Below the pieces are notes generated by a model that did no database searches, had not been told where the DNA came from, and worked only from the letters and a program-made list of their open reading frames with translations. A DNA stretch of 64,000 nucleotides from an uncultured Bacteroidales bacterium (GTDB lineage Bacteria; Bacteroidota; Bacteroidia; Bacteroidales; P3): the NCBI GenBank assembly GCA_900318275.1, contig ONJY01000010.1:1-64000 (forward strand), read 5' to 3'. This document shows, one piece after another, positions 32,526-41,562 of this stretch. The stretch's first letter is position 1, and the number at the start of each line of letters is the position of its first letter. The translations under genes were made by a program, and so were the position numbers.

Positions 32526-33052
32526 TCCTCTTTTTTATTCTCCAAATATTGGCGCATCCTTTTACGTGCCTTGCATAAAGCGACACGGACAGCCAACTCA
32601 TTACAATTCATCCTATTGGCAACCTCGTCCATAGGTAGCTCTTCTATACAGCATAGGTTGAAGGCCATGCGCTGTGCCGGCGAGATGGTGGACATGGCTT
32701 TCACGATGTCATCCATCGTATAGGGCATTTCACTACCGTCATCGTCCACAATATCGTCCATCGGTTGCAGAATGGTGTGGCGGGAACGGCGATAGTGCTG
32801 TATGCAGGTATTTACCATTATGTTGTATGTCCATGAGCGAAGCTTCTGTGGGTCACGCAACGTACCAATTCGCTCAAAGATTTTGATAAATCCATCCTGC
32901 AACAAGTCTTGTGCCTCGTCACGGTCTGCTGTGTATCTGTAACAAACACCCATCGCCATCGGAGCAAGCTCTTCATAGAGTGCCCGTTGGGCGTTGGCAT
33001 TGCGATGACGACACCCCTCTACCATCTGTGCGTAGTTCATGCTCATCGGCAT
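32522..33052 (-). CDS. ECF-type RNA polymerase sigma factor
   Basis: A 176-residue sigma-70 family protein. Region 2 is seen in YTADRDEAQDLLQDGFIKIFERIGTLRDPQKLRSWTYNIMVNTCIQHYRR (38-86), and region 4 in ISPAQRMAFNLCCIEELPMDEVANRMNCNELAVRVALCKARKRMR (126-168). No region 3. It may control envelope or secretion genes, given its partner. Its 4-base overlap with the type B domain membrane protein strongly suggests that they form a signalling pair. Confidence 0.9.
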   Translation of the reverse strand: MPMSMNYAQMVEGCRHRNANAQRALYEELAPMAMGVCYRYTADRDEAQDLLQDGFIKIFERIGTLRDPQKLRSWTYNIMVNTCIQHYRRSRHTILQPMDDIVDDDGSEMPYTMDDIVKAMSTISPAQRMAFNLCCIEELPMDEVANRMNCNELAVRVALCKARKRMRQYLENKKEE

Positions 33053-33066
33053 ATAGACGCTTTAGG

Positions 33067-33759
33067 TTAGCTTTTGTTACCGGCATTAACACTATTTAAC
33101 ACACAATCCTCAATTACAGCAACCCCATCGGCAACACGGAACTTGACCTCCCATCGGTCAAAAGACATTGAGTATATACGTTGCGGGTCATCTTGATAAT
33201 GAGGGCGAGGATCCAAGGAAATTGTTTCCTGTAATGTTGCTTGCATAGTATCTGGCAATTGTTGCCGCAGAGAATCTGGTATCACTACGCTCAAAACTTT
33301 CTCCGGTGCCTGCTGCGCAAAGCCACCACGAGCATCAGGATGGCTGTCGGCATAGGGGATATACGGCTTTATATCATATATCGGTGTACCGTCGACAAGG
33401 TCTGCGCCAGTAATATATAGCACCGGGGCATTATCTGACTCCACATCCACACGAAGCAGTCGCACCGACGACAATCCCAAAGGATTGGGGCGGAATGGAC
33501 TTCTTGTGGCAAATACACCCATACGCTTGTTACCTCCAAGGCGTGGCGGTCTTACCGTAGGACTCCACCCATCACGCTCGACAAGGTGGAAGCCCCATAT
33601 CAGCCAAACATAGTCAAACTCTTCGAGACCACGTACTGCTTCCACAACACGATACTCCTTCTCGAAGACTATTTGGGCTTCTATATCGACAAGACCGGCC
33701 TGACGCGGCACGCCGAACTTGCTTTTATAGACAGACTCTATATGAGCAATCTGTTTCAT
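33067..33759 (-). CDS. trmO: TrmO/TsaA family tRNA (t6A37) methyltransferase
   Basis: A 230-residue protein. The family signature is complete: IAHIESVYKSKFGVPRQAGLV, FDYVWLIWGFHL, RPPRLGGNKRMGVFATRSPFRPNPLGLSSVRL and DLVDGTPIYDIKPYIPYAD. TrmO uses S-adenosylmethionine to N6-methylate t6A at position 37 of tRNA. A C-terminal domain with DPRPHYQ follows, as in E. coli TrmO. Overlaps the aldo/keto reductase gene by 4 bases. Confidence 0.92.
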   Translation of the reverse strand: MKQIAHIESVYKSKFGVPRQAGLVDIEAQIVFEKEYRVVEAVRGLEEFDYVWLIWGFHLVERDGWSPTVRPPRLGGNKRMGVFATRSPFRPNPLGLSSVRLLRVDVESDNAPVLYITGADLVDGTPIYDIKPYIPYADSHPDARGGFAQQAPEKVLSVVIPDSLRQQLPDTMQATLQETISLDPRPHYQDDPQRIYSMSFDRWEVKFRVADGVAVIEDCVLNSVNAGNKS

Positions 33760-34793
33760 AGGCCAATCTCGCCAGATTGTTTTCTTGCCCAGAAATCGCG
33801 GAAATCGGCGAGATTATGCCTGAGTAGATTGGGGGTATCAAGACCGTATGGACAATGCTGCACACAATGGTTGCAATGCAGACAGCCCTCTATTTGCTCC
33901 ATCTTCTCATGCCATTCCTCGGTGAGATAGACGCTGTAGGGTGCACGGCGGAGGAAGAGTGACATGCGGTTGCAATCCTGTATCTGGATGCCTGCAGGGC
34001 ACGGCTGGCAATAGCCGCAACCACGACAGAAGTTGCCACTAAGTTCGCGACGGTCTTTTTCAATACGTGTACGCATCTCGTCCGTGAGCACAGGCGGATT
34101 GTCTTGATAGGAGAGCCATTCGTCGAGTTCACTTTCGCGCTGGATACCCCAGATGGGGGCCACATGGTCATATTGGGCCAACCACGCATAGGCCGTCGCC
34201 GAATCGCTGATGAGGCCGCCACTAAGGCCTTTCATGGCGATAAAGCCCATATTATGCTCACGGGTTAGACGGACAATACGCAAATCCTCCTCTGAGGCGA
34301 GATAGCTGAACGGATATTGCAGAGTCTCATAAAGACCACTCTCTATAGCCTCTATGGCCACTTTCTGCCTATGGTTGGTGATGCCTATATGTCGCACCTT
34401 GCCCTGCCGCACAGCTTCCTGCATGGCTTCATACAATCCACTGCCGTCACCAGGCTTAGGGCAGAAAGCCGGATTATGAAACTGGTAGAGGTCCACATAA
34501 TCTGTGCGCAACAGGGTGAGACTTGTCTCAAGGTCACTCCAGAACCCTTCTACGGTGGTGGCACCGGTCTTGGTGCTTATTACAACTTCGCTACGGCGGC
34601 CATCAAGAGCCACACCAAGTTTCTCCTCACTGTCGGTATAGAAACGGGCTGTATCGAAATAATACATGCCTCCATCCAATGCACGGCGCACCAAATTCAC
34701 AGCTTCAGCCTGACTGATTCGTTGTATCGGCAATGCGCCGAAACCGTTGCGTGGCACCACAAGTCCACTTCTGCCAAGGGTTATTTTCTGCAT
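33756..34793 (-). CDS. Aldo/keto reductase with C-terminal 4Fe-4S domain
   Basis: A 345-residue protein. The AKR barrel is seen from MQKITLGRSGLVVPRNGFG through FDTARFYTDSEEKLG, STKTG, DYVDLYQFHNP and IGITNHR. The C-terminal 80 residues have two ferredoxin-like clusters, CRGCGYCQPCPAGI and CLHCNHCVQHCPYG. Such ferredoxin-tailed AKRs are common in anaerobes and have unknown substrates. The start (34793) is 93 bases from the end of the T9SS gene at 34886. Confidence 0.88.
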   Translation of the reverse strand: MQKITLGRSGLVVPRNGFGALPIQRISQAEAVNLVRRALDGGMYYFDTARFYTDSEEKLGVALDGRRSEVVISTKTGATTVEGFWSDLETSLTLLRTDYVDLYQFHNPAFCPKPGDGSGLYEAMQEAVRQGKVRHIGITNHRQKVAIEAIESGLYETLQYPFSYLASEEDLRIVRLTREHNMGFIAMKGLSGGLISDSATAYAWLAQYDHVAPIWGIQRESELDEWLSYQDNPPVLTDEMRTRIEKDRRELSGNFCRGCGYCQPCPAGIQIQDCNRMSLFLRRAPYSVYLTEEWHEKMEQIEGCLHCNHCVQHCPYGLDTPNLLRHNLADFRDFWARKQSGEIGL

Positions 34794-34836
34794 GGTCTTA
34801 TTTCTGTTGTTCTTTGCTTCTCTTCTTTATAGAAAT

Positions 34837-34866
34837 CCCCCGACTTTGGGTCGGGGGACCTTTTTT
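34837..34866. terminator. Hairpin with T-run between the T9SS and AKR genes
   Basis: An 8-bp stem CCCCCGAC/GTCGGGGG (34837-34844 and 34850-34857). TTTTTT follows on the plus strand only; on the minus strand, the direction of the neighbouring genes, there is only ATTTC. It may act in both directions but weakly for the T9SS gene. Confidence 0.5.
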
Positions 34867-34885
34867 GTATCGTTTTTGTCAAAAC

Positions 34886-36280
34886 CTACTGCATGAGCAT
34901 CACACGATAGGCTCGGCCGTCGCCGACCTGTACCATGTAGACGCCTGCTTCTTCCATTGTCAGACGTACCGTGTCGTCGTCAGCCTTGGTGCTGACCACC
35001 TGACGGCCGACGGCATCAAAGACACTGATGATCTTCCTGGCGGCTCCCTTGACGACGATAGTTCGTTCTGCGGCATAAACCTGAATGTCGCCCATATCTG
35101 CATCGTCAATACCGAGACGGGAGAAGATGGCATGGAAGTGCAGGTTCTCGTAGAGATAGACCACACGGACAGAATCGGCATTGCCGTCATCCCAGCGGAT
35201 GAAGTTATAGCCGCTGTTGGGTACGGCAGTAATCGTTGCCGGCGAACCGTACTCATAATCGCCGGAGCCATAGGCTGAGCCACCTTGTGAAGCGGAGACA
35301 CTAAGGTGCATCATGTCAAGGGCGGTGGCCACATAGATGGTCATATCGCCTTCGACGCGGAACGACCATGGGTTCTGTGTGCTGAGGGTATCGCCGTCGG
35401 CATTGAGCCACGCCACAAAGTGGTGGAACTCCAGCCCCGTAGCTCTGAGCGTCACGCTGTCGCCATAGTGGTATGGGCCATCACCGTATACATACACATA
35501 GTCGCCCTCAACGGTGACATTGTAATAGTCCATGATACACTCGGCATGTACCTCAGTGTGGTTAGTGATACGCATACCCAAGGGGTTGTCTTGGTAGTTT
35601 CCCGACTCGACATTCACACGGTTGATGATAACCTCTTCATCATAGTGATAAGCAGAATCCCACACCTCATGCTCTATACCGTCGATATCAACGTATGTTG
35701 AGGCAATCCAAGTGCTGTCGAGGACAAATATAGAATTAACAATAGTGTCGAATCTGTAGGTATTCACAACCCAGTAGACCAGGTGATGGTGGCTGTCAGG
35801 CGTAACGGTGAGCGTGATGCTGTCATTATATTCAACCTGCACGGGCTGCACCTGCACGTCGCCCGGATTGCCTTCGATGTCCACAGTCACGGTACCGTTA
35901 GTCACCGAAGTGAAGAGGTCGAGGAATCTATGGATGAAGGTGGCGGTGATGGTGGTGTCATTGGTGACGACAAACGAGACGCTGTCGACATTGTCATTGG
36001 TGCCGTTGAAGCCAACAAACTCACAGTGTGCATTGGCATAGGCGCGTAGTGTCACCGTGTCACCGTTGTCGTAGACGCCAGCACCGGTCACATAACCCAT
36101 CGTCGTGTCGTTGACCTGGACGGTGACCGTATAATTGTCAGCGATGTCCGTAGCCTCGCTGAGGCTGACGATGCCATTGACAGCGCTGAAGGTCTTATCC
36201 ACAGAACTACCGAAGCACACCGTCGGCATCATGACAGCAAACAGACAGCAGTATAACCTGATATATCGTTTCATTTGCAT
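34886..36280 (-). CDS. T9SS cargo protein with divergent InlB-like repeats and type A sorting domain
   Basis: The start is set at MQMKRYIRLYCCLF (36280), which lines up with the DUF4810 gene start. A signal peptide ends near CFGSS. The mature protein has beta repeats of the divergent InlB/Listeria-Bacteroides type (CEFVGFNGTNDNVDS, HHLVYWVVNTYRFD, FHHFVAWLNADGD, GYNFIRWDDGNADSV). The last 75 residues are a type A T9SS sorting domain: IQVYAAERTIVVKGAAR, ISVFDAVGRQVVS, GVYMVQVGDGRAYRVMLMQ. It should be exported through the type IX system and attached to the cell surface. Confidence 0.85.
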   Translation of the reverse strand: MQMKRYIRLYCCLFAVMMPTVCFGSSVDKTFSAVNGIVSLSEATDIADNYTVTVQVNDTTMGYVTGAGVYDNGDTVTLRAYANAHCEFVGFNGTNDNVDSVSFVVTNDTTITATFIHRFLDLFTSVTNGTVTVDIEGNPGDVQVQPVQVEYNDSITLTVTPDSHHHLVYWVVNTYRFDTIVNSIFVLDSTWIASTYVDIDGIEHEVWDSAYHYDEEVIINRVNVESGNYQDNPLGMRITNHTEVHAECIMDYYNVTVEGDYVYVYGDGPYHYGDSVTLRATGLEFHHFVAWLNADGDTLSTQNPWSFRVEGDMTIYVATALDMMHLSVSASQGGSAYGSGDYEYGSPATITAVPNSGYNFIRWDDGNADSVRVVYLYENLHFHAIFSRLGIDDADMGDIQVYAAERTIVVKGAARKIISVFDAVGRQVVSTKADDDTVRLTMEEAGVYMVQVGDGRAYRVMLMQ

Positions 36281-36321
36281 TGCTTTATGTTTCTCATTAA
36301 TAAAAGGCAACGTTTCGACTG

Positions 36322-36329
36322 CAAAAATA
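36322..36329 (-). promoter_or_regulatory. Promoter -7 box for the 34886-36280 gene
   Basis: TATTTTTG on the minus strand, about 45 bases before the start codon, followed by GCAGT. The stretch upstream repeats the rnpB promoter sequence (TATGAAAAAAAAGTAG). Confidence 0.6.
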
Positions 36330-36514
36330 CTACTTTTTTTTCATATAGAACATAAAATATATCTCCAACGCTATTGTATACCTGCTTACATGTTGATTAT
36401 ATGAAACTTTCCTACACATAAGGGCGACCCACCATAGCACCGTCACCCTGACAGCTTAATGATATACGGTACCTTCAGAAGCGCTAAATGTCACCTAGTT
36501 CATGTCATCTTACA

Positions 36515-36552
36515 AATGCTCCGGGGCAGCCAGATGGCTGCCCCGGAGCATT
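36515..36552 (-). terminator. Strong hairpin after the giant T9SS gene
   Basis: A perfect 17-bp stem (AATGCTCCGGGGCAGCC and its complement) with a 4-base loop, 23 bases after the stop of the 1649-residue gene. The T-run is short (ATTTG). No gene is seen from 36281 to 36574 apart from the promoter at 36322 and this hairpin. Confidence 0.7.
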
Positions 36553-36574
36553 ATAATGTGTGATGTTCGTCTGT

Positions 36575-39500
36575 TTAGCGAACCACGACCACGCGCTGGG
36601 TCATCACGTTGCCCACGCGGACGAGGTAGGAGCCGGAGAGCGGCACGCTGAAGTAAATCTTCTGGTCGGGGCTGATGCGGCTCTCGAGAGCGCGGCCGGC
36701 AACATCGTAGAGCGTCACGGTGTAGTCGCCGGTGTTCTCGACAACAATCTGGTCGTTCTCCACAGACACCTTGATGTTGGAAACTATGACATCGCGGAGT
36801 TCAGGCATCCAGCGGTTGGATGCTGTGTCGGCAGCGTAGGGACGGCTGTAATAGCTGTAGTCGTCATCGTTGGAGCACTCCACGCGCTTGCTCATCAGGG
36901 CGGTGATAACCACGTCGCGGTTCCAGTCGCCGTAGGTGATGGTATAGGGGTTCTCGCGCGAGATAGTGTCGCCGTTCTCGTCGGCCCAACCCATGAAGGC
37001 CCATTCGGCGAGAGGCTGGTTGACCACGAGGGTAGCCTGGCTGGTGGGATTGTCGTCGACAGAGGCTATCTGGCGCACCTCGGTGACATCATAAGTGTGG
37101 CCGGAGATAGTAGCCTCGCCCACTTTGTAGACAACGCCGTATTCGCCAGAGGCGGGGACGCCGGCTTCTTCGGCACCGTTCTCAAGCAGTACGGTGATGG
37201 TCCAGTCGACGGGTATCGGCTCGAAGTAAGCGGTATAATGCGGAGCGTTGCCGTAGACGCTGAAGAAGTTCAGCTGACGGTCCTGGTCGGTGTTGCCGTC
37301 GTTCCAGCGCACGAAGCGGTAGCCGGTCTCAGGCAGAGCATGTATCCACACCTCGTCGTTGATGGTGAAGAGGTTGAACAGCGTATTGGCGTGTACGGCC
37401 TCCTGGGTCACAGGTATCGTCATGGAGCCCATCGTCAAGTGGCTCTCGTCGCCTGTCCAGGTGTAGGCTTTACCCATGGCGGCATCGTCGGTAGCTACGC
37501 TGACGGTGGCGGTGAGGTTGTTCAGCTCAGAGGGCTTCGGGGTCATCCAGTTGAAGGTCAGGTTGTCGAGGGCGGCTGCCACAGCGGCGGGGGTATCGTC
37601 GGAGTTGAGGTTCCAGAAGATAGCCAGACGGTACCACTTCTCGGCGGGGATCTCGAAGAGGCGGTAGGCGTCCTTCCAGGCGCCGTTGCCGTTGAGTTCG
37701 TCAATCACCAGCGGATAGGCACCGGCGTGGGGGTCGAGGTGCATATAGGCATCGTCGGCCTCGCCATCCTCGATGGGGATAAGGGCGATGGTCACGTTGT
37801 GGTCCTCGATGTCGTTGATGAGGTAGTTGAAGCTGAAGCGGTAGACGCCGTCGTGGAGCTTCATCTCGGTGTAGACGTAAGGCTCGCTGCCGAGGTTATA
37901 GTTGCAGTTGGCGCCGTCGTCCTTGGTGACATAGAGGCTGTGGGTACCGTAGCTGGTATGTGCAACAGCGTCGCCGACTACCCACTCGTTGTCGCCCTCG
38001 CCGATGTTGAACCACTCAAGGGCGGCGTTGCCGGCCTCGAAGCTGTAGGTCTTGTCGGTGACAGGCTCGGTGGCGTAGCTGCGGTTGAAGATGGCGCTGA
38101 GGGTCATGTCCTCGGTGATGGTGATGTCGCGGTCGGGCGACATAGCGCCGTCGCTCCAGCTCACGAACTGGTAGATACCGGCAGTGGCCTGGGCGGTGAT
38201 GTGGTAGGTGTATTCGGTGCTGCCGCAGTCGGGGGTGCTGGTGATAGCCACAGTGCCGCCGACGCGCTGCACGAGGGTCAGCACGGGCACACCGGCGCCG
38301 ACGATGTTGGTGAAGCCGTTCCAGTTGGTGGTGGCGGTGTAGGCGCAAGGCACCTCGACCACAACGTTATCCTTGGTGACATTGATGAAGGCATCCTCGT
38401 CGACGGTGATGGCGCTGGGGTCACCCTCGAGGACGATGCGGCGCAGGCTGCTCATGCGGCCGAAGGCGGCGCTGTCGATGGTGGTGACGGTGGCGGGGAT
38501 GGTGATGGACTCAATGTTGGTGTTCTGGTAGAAGGCAAAGGCGTGGACGGTGGTGACGCCGCTGGGGATAACCAGGTTGGTGAGCAGATTGCCGTTCACG
38601 GCGAGGCTGTGCGAACGTGCGGCGGGGTTGGCCAGCATGTTGGCGAACTCGATGTTCATCCACTGGTCAATCGTGCCGTTGAAGTTCACCTGAGCTATGT
38701 TGCTGCTGCTGCGGAAGCAGTCGGTGCCGAAGCTGGTGACGCCGCCGTTGATGGTGACCACGCGGAGGTTGCTGTTGCCCATGAAGGCCTGGTTGCCGAC
38801 GGTGGTGAGGGCAGCGGGGAGCTCCACGCTATAGAGGTTGCGGCAGCCGTAGAAGGCGCTGTTGCCGATGGTCTGCACCGTGGCGGGGATATTGATGCTC
38901 TGCAGCGAGCTGCAGTTGTAGAACATCTCGTTTGGGATAGCCGTGAGGCTGTTCGAGAGAGTCACACCCTGGAGGGCTGTGCAGCCGTAGAAGGCGTCGG
39001 CGCCGAAGGAGGTGACATTGGAGACGTCGATGTTAGCCAGCGAGGTGCAGCCTGCGAAGGCATAGTCGCCGATGGTAGTGACTGTGGGCACCAGGTTGAG
39101 TGTCTCGAGGCTTGTGCAGCCCTGGAAGGCGGCGGGTGCGATCTCCTGGACAGCGCCGTTGTGGAGCACGGGGATACTGATGGAGGTCACGCGGCGGCGG
39201 TAGTCTTCCTTCACGCCGGTGACAATGGTGCTGTCGGTGTTATACTCGAGGTAGTCGACGTTGCCGTCGATGGCGGGAGCGTAGAACCAAGCGTGGACGG
39301 TGACGTTGGCCGTCGGGGTGAATGTCAGGTTGGTCTGGCCCATAGCACCCATGGGAGCGCCGTCGATAATCCAGCCCCAGAACTGGTAGTTGGTGTTAGT
39401 CACCGAGGCGGTGAGGGTCAGCGGTGTGCCAGCAGGCCACTCGCCGATGTTGTCGATAGGCGACACCTCGCCGACGGTGTTGTTGGGGTGTTTCACGATG

Positions 39501-41524
39501 GTGACGGTCACGTTACCCTGCTCGCGGAAGACGGCCTTCACGGTGGTGTTGGAAGTGACGACCCACTCCAGGTGAGTGTCGGTGCGTTCAACGGTGCCTG
39601 CGCTGGTGGTGATGACCCACTTCTGGAAGGTCCAGTCGCCTGTGCCTTCGGCATCGAAGGTCACGGTGCGGTTCTCAAGCACGTTCTGGTTGAAGCCTGG
39701 GCAGATGGGGAGGCTCGAGCTCACGAGGCCTGTGCCTTCCTGCTCGATGGTCACGTCGAAGTACTGGGCCATGCGCTGCAGCACGGCGGTGAGGTTCATA
39801 TGGGCGCTGATGGCGTCGACATGGTAGGGGTTGTCGGTGCTGACGTCGGCGCTCGTTGTGGTGTTAATCCACTTCTCGAAGGTGTAGGCGGCGTGGTCGT
39901 AGTTGACCTCGATGTCGAAGGATTCGCCCTCGACATGCTGACCGGCACCGGTGAAGGTGACACCCGTGGCTTCGCCGGGGCTAAAGATAAGGCTGACGTT
40001 GTAGATAGGCTTGTACATAGCCTCTATGGTCACGTCGTCGTTGAGGGTGCCCTCATAGGGGTTGGCTGTGTTGGCGGGGTCTTCGACACCGTCGATGCTC
40101 CAGTGCGAGAACACGTAGCCGGAGCGGTCGTTGGGGGTGACACGGTAGTAGGTGCCGTGCTCGTAGCGGCCGGCGTGGGCCGTAGTGTTGGTGTAGCTGA
40201 GGGTGGCGTTGGTGAGTGTGATGGTGTGGGTAGCCACGAAGTTAGCCACTATGTCGGTGTAGTTGCGGCGTACATTATAAATAGTATAAGGGTTGGTGTT
40301 GCCGCTCAGGCCCGTGCCGCTCCATCCGGTGAAATAGTAGTGGCCGTTGGCGGTAGCCGTGAGGGTGATGCTGCCACCGTCCTCCACGGTTGTGGAGGCT
40401 GGGCTCACGGAGCCGGCGCCGGTGGGGTTGACGTTGGCGGTGACGGTCCAGGGCTCGTGGCGGAACTTAGCCGTCAGCGTACGGTCGCGCATCACGGGGT
40501 TGACGGTATAGGAGAGCTCGGTGGTGAGCTGGTGGTCGTTCTCGTCGTACCAGCCGAGGAAGTCGTAACCGGCAGCTGCTGTGGTGCTGAAGGTGAACGA
40601 GGTGTTCACGCGGGGGTTAGACGTGGGGTTGGGGCTTATGGAGGCGGCGCCAGCTGCGGGGTTGGCATGAGCCGTCATGGTGTAGGTGTTGTTGGCATTC
40701 TCGAAGTGAGCTGTGTAGGTGTTGTTGCCCGAGCCCTCGGGGAGGCGGAAGCCATAGGTGAGGTTAGTGCTCACAAGCACATCGCCAAGGAACCAGCCTG
40801 TGAAGGTATAGTTAGTGGGGTCAAGCTCTGTGGCGATAAGTGTGAGTGTGTCGCGCTCAAAAATATTAAAGGAGGAGCCAGTTTCAGACGAGCTATTTTT
40901 CAAAGTCACCGAGCCATGCGTCGGGTCGTTGGAGGCCACGCTGATGGTACGCTCCTGGGGGATATAGTCGAAGAAAACAGTAGCAGTCACATCCGATTGG
41001 ATATTAGTAACGGTTAAATCGTCACCATTGCCCATATCAAGTCCATTTATTTCCCAATGATTCAAAGCAAAATATCTGGAATAATTGGCGTGCAAGATAG
41101 GATTAGAACCTTGGGACTGTGGTCCCGTACCAGACACAGAACAGGCGGAGTCAGCCCAAGAAGGACTGATTACAGCAGAAAGATTCCATGTAGTTTCATG
41201 AATCTCAAATATTGCATACAAATCAACATCGTGGGTAATATTGAAACTAAGAGTTGGATTTGTCGGATCATCACCGAAAGGTTGTTCATTTTCGTCTTGC
41301 CAACGAACAAATCGATATCCGGAATTGGCTGTTGCTGTTAGTACAACCTGAGAACCGGATGAATAACTATTTTCTAATCCAGTTATTGTACCCGATCTTC
41401 TTGGTGTAATATGAGTTGTAACCGAATATTGAGCCTCTGCCATCGAGAAAGACATCAACATAACAAAAGTAATGAAAAACCTAACCACTTTTGATGTTTT
41501 TGAGAATGATAGATGTTTTTTCAT
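36575..41524 (-). CDS. Giant T9SS surface protein with InlB-like repeats and BspA-type leucine-rich repeats
   Basis: A 1649-residue protein. A signal peptide (to AEAQ, 32) is followed by at least eight InlB/Listeria-Bacteroides-type repeats of about 75 residues, each with an aromatic W motif (GYRFVRWQDEN, YTFTGWFLGD, GYDFLGWYDEN, YYFTGWSGTG, GYVFSHWSIDG). Residues about 760-1050 are BspA/LRR_5 repeats (IGDYAFAGCTSLANI, FGADAFYGCTALQGV, IGNSAFYGCRNLYSV). A carbohydrate-binding-like domain with a YSFEAGNAALEWFN start lies at about 1160-1340, then three more InlB repeats (GYRFVRWNDGN). The C-terminus is a type A T9SS sorting domain (TVTLYDVAGRALES ... GSYLVRVGNVMTQRVVVVR). Likely adhesin. Confidence 0.88.
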   Translation of the reverse strand: MKKHLSFSKTSKVVRFFITFVMLMSFSMAEAQYSVTTHITPRRSGTITGLENSYSSGSQVVLTATANSGYRFVRWQDENEQPFGDDPTNPTLSFNITHDVDLYAIFEIHETTWNLSAVISPSWADSACSVSGTGPQSQGSNPILHANYSRYFALNHWEINGLDMGNGDDLTVTNIQSDVTATVFFDYIPQERTISVASNDPTHGSVTLKNSSSETGSSFNIFERDTLTLIATELDPTNYTFTGWFLGDVLVSTNLTYGFRLPEGSGNNTYTAHFENANNTYTMTAHANPAAGAASISPNPTSNPRVNTSFTFSTTAAAGYDFLGWYDENDHQLTTELSYTVNPVMRDRTLTAKFRHEPWTVTANVNPTGAGSVSPASTTVEDGGSITLTATANGHYYFTGWSGTGLSGNTNPYTIYNVRRNYTDIVANFVATHTITLTNATLSYTNTTAHAGRYEHGTYYRVTPNDRSGYVFSHWSIDGVEDPANTANPYEGTLNDDVTIEAMYKPIYNVSLIFSPGEATGVTFTGAGQHVEGESFDIEVNYDHAAYTFEKWINTTTSADVSTDNPYHVDAISAHMNLTAVLQRMAQYFDVTIEQEGTGLVSSSLPICPGFNQNVLENRTVTFDAEGTGDWTFQKWVITTSAGTVERTDTHLEWVVTSNTTVKAVFREQGNVTVTIVKHPNNTVGEVSPIDNIGEWPAGTPLTLTASVTNTNYQFWGWIIDGAPMGAMGQTNLTFTPTANVTVHAWFYAPAIDGNVDYLEYNTDSTIVTGVKEDYRRRVTSISIPVLHNGAVQEIAPAAFQGCTSLETLNLVPTVTTIGDYAFAGCTSLANIDVSNVTSFGADAFYGCTALQGVTLSNSLTAIPNEMFYNCSSLQSINIPATVQTIGNSAFYGCRNLYSVELPAALTTVGNQAFMGNSNLRVVTINGGVTSFGTDCFRSSSNIAQVNFNGTIDQWMNIEFANMLANPAARSHSLAVNGNLLTNLVIPSGVTTVHAFAFYQNTNIESITIPATVTTIDSAAFGRMSSLRRIVLEGDPSAITVDEDAFINVTKDNVVVEVPCAYTATTNWNGFTNIVGAGVPVLTLVQRVGGTVAITSTPDCGSTEYTYHITAQATAGIYQFVSWSDGAMSPDRDITITEDMTLSAIFNRSYATEPVTDKTYSFEAGNAALEWFNIGEGDNEWVVGDAVAHTSYGTHSLYVTKDDGANCNYNLGSEPYVYTEMKLHDGVYRFSFNYLINDIEDHNVTIALIPIEDGEADDAYMHLDPHAGAYPLVIDELNGNGAWKDAYRLFEIPAEKWYRLAIFWNLNSDDTPAAVAAALDNLTFNWMTPKPSELNNLTATVSVATDDAAMGKAYTWTGDESHLTMGSMTIPVTQEAVHANTLFNLFTINDEVWIHALPETGYRFVRWNDGNTDQDRQLNFFSVYGNAPHYTAYFEPIPVDWTITVLLENGAEEAGVPASGEYGVVYKVGEATISGHTYDVTEVRQIASVDDNPTSQATLVVNQPLAEWAFMGWADENGDTISRENPYTITYGDWNRDVVITALMSKRVECSNDDDYSYYSRPYAADTASNRWMPELRDVIVSNIKVSVENDQIVVENTGDYTVTLYDVAGRALESRISPDQKIYFSVPLSGSYLVRVGNVMTQRVVVVR

Positions 41525-41562
41525 ATCCTTATTATTTATAGTTTCGAATTATTTCTATTCAA

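Noticed and set aside
36560..41017. Plus-strand open frame of 1485 codons opposite the giant T9SS gene
   Set aside because: It is the antisense shadow of a GC-rich gene: the translation is a monotonous Val/Gly/Asp mixture without domains, and the minus strand has signal peptide, repeats and sorting domain.
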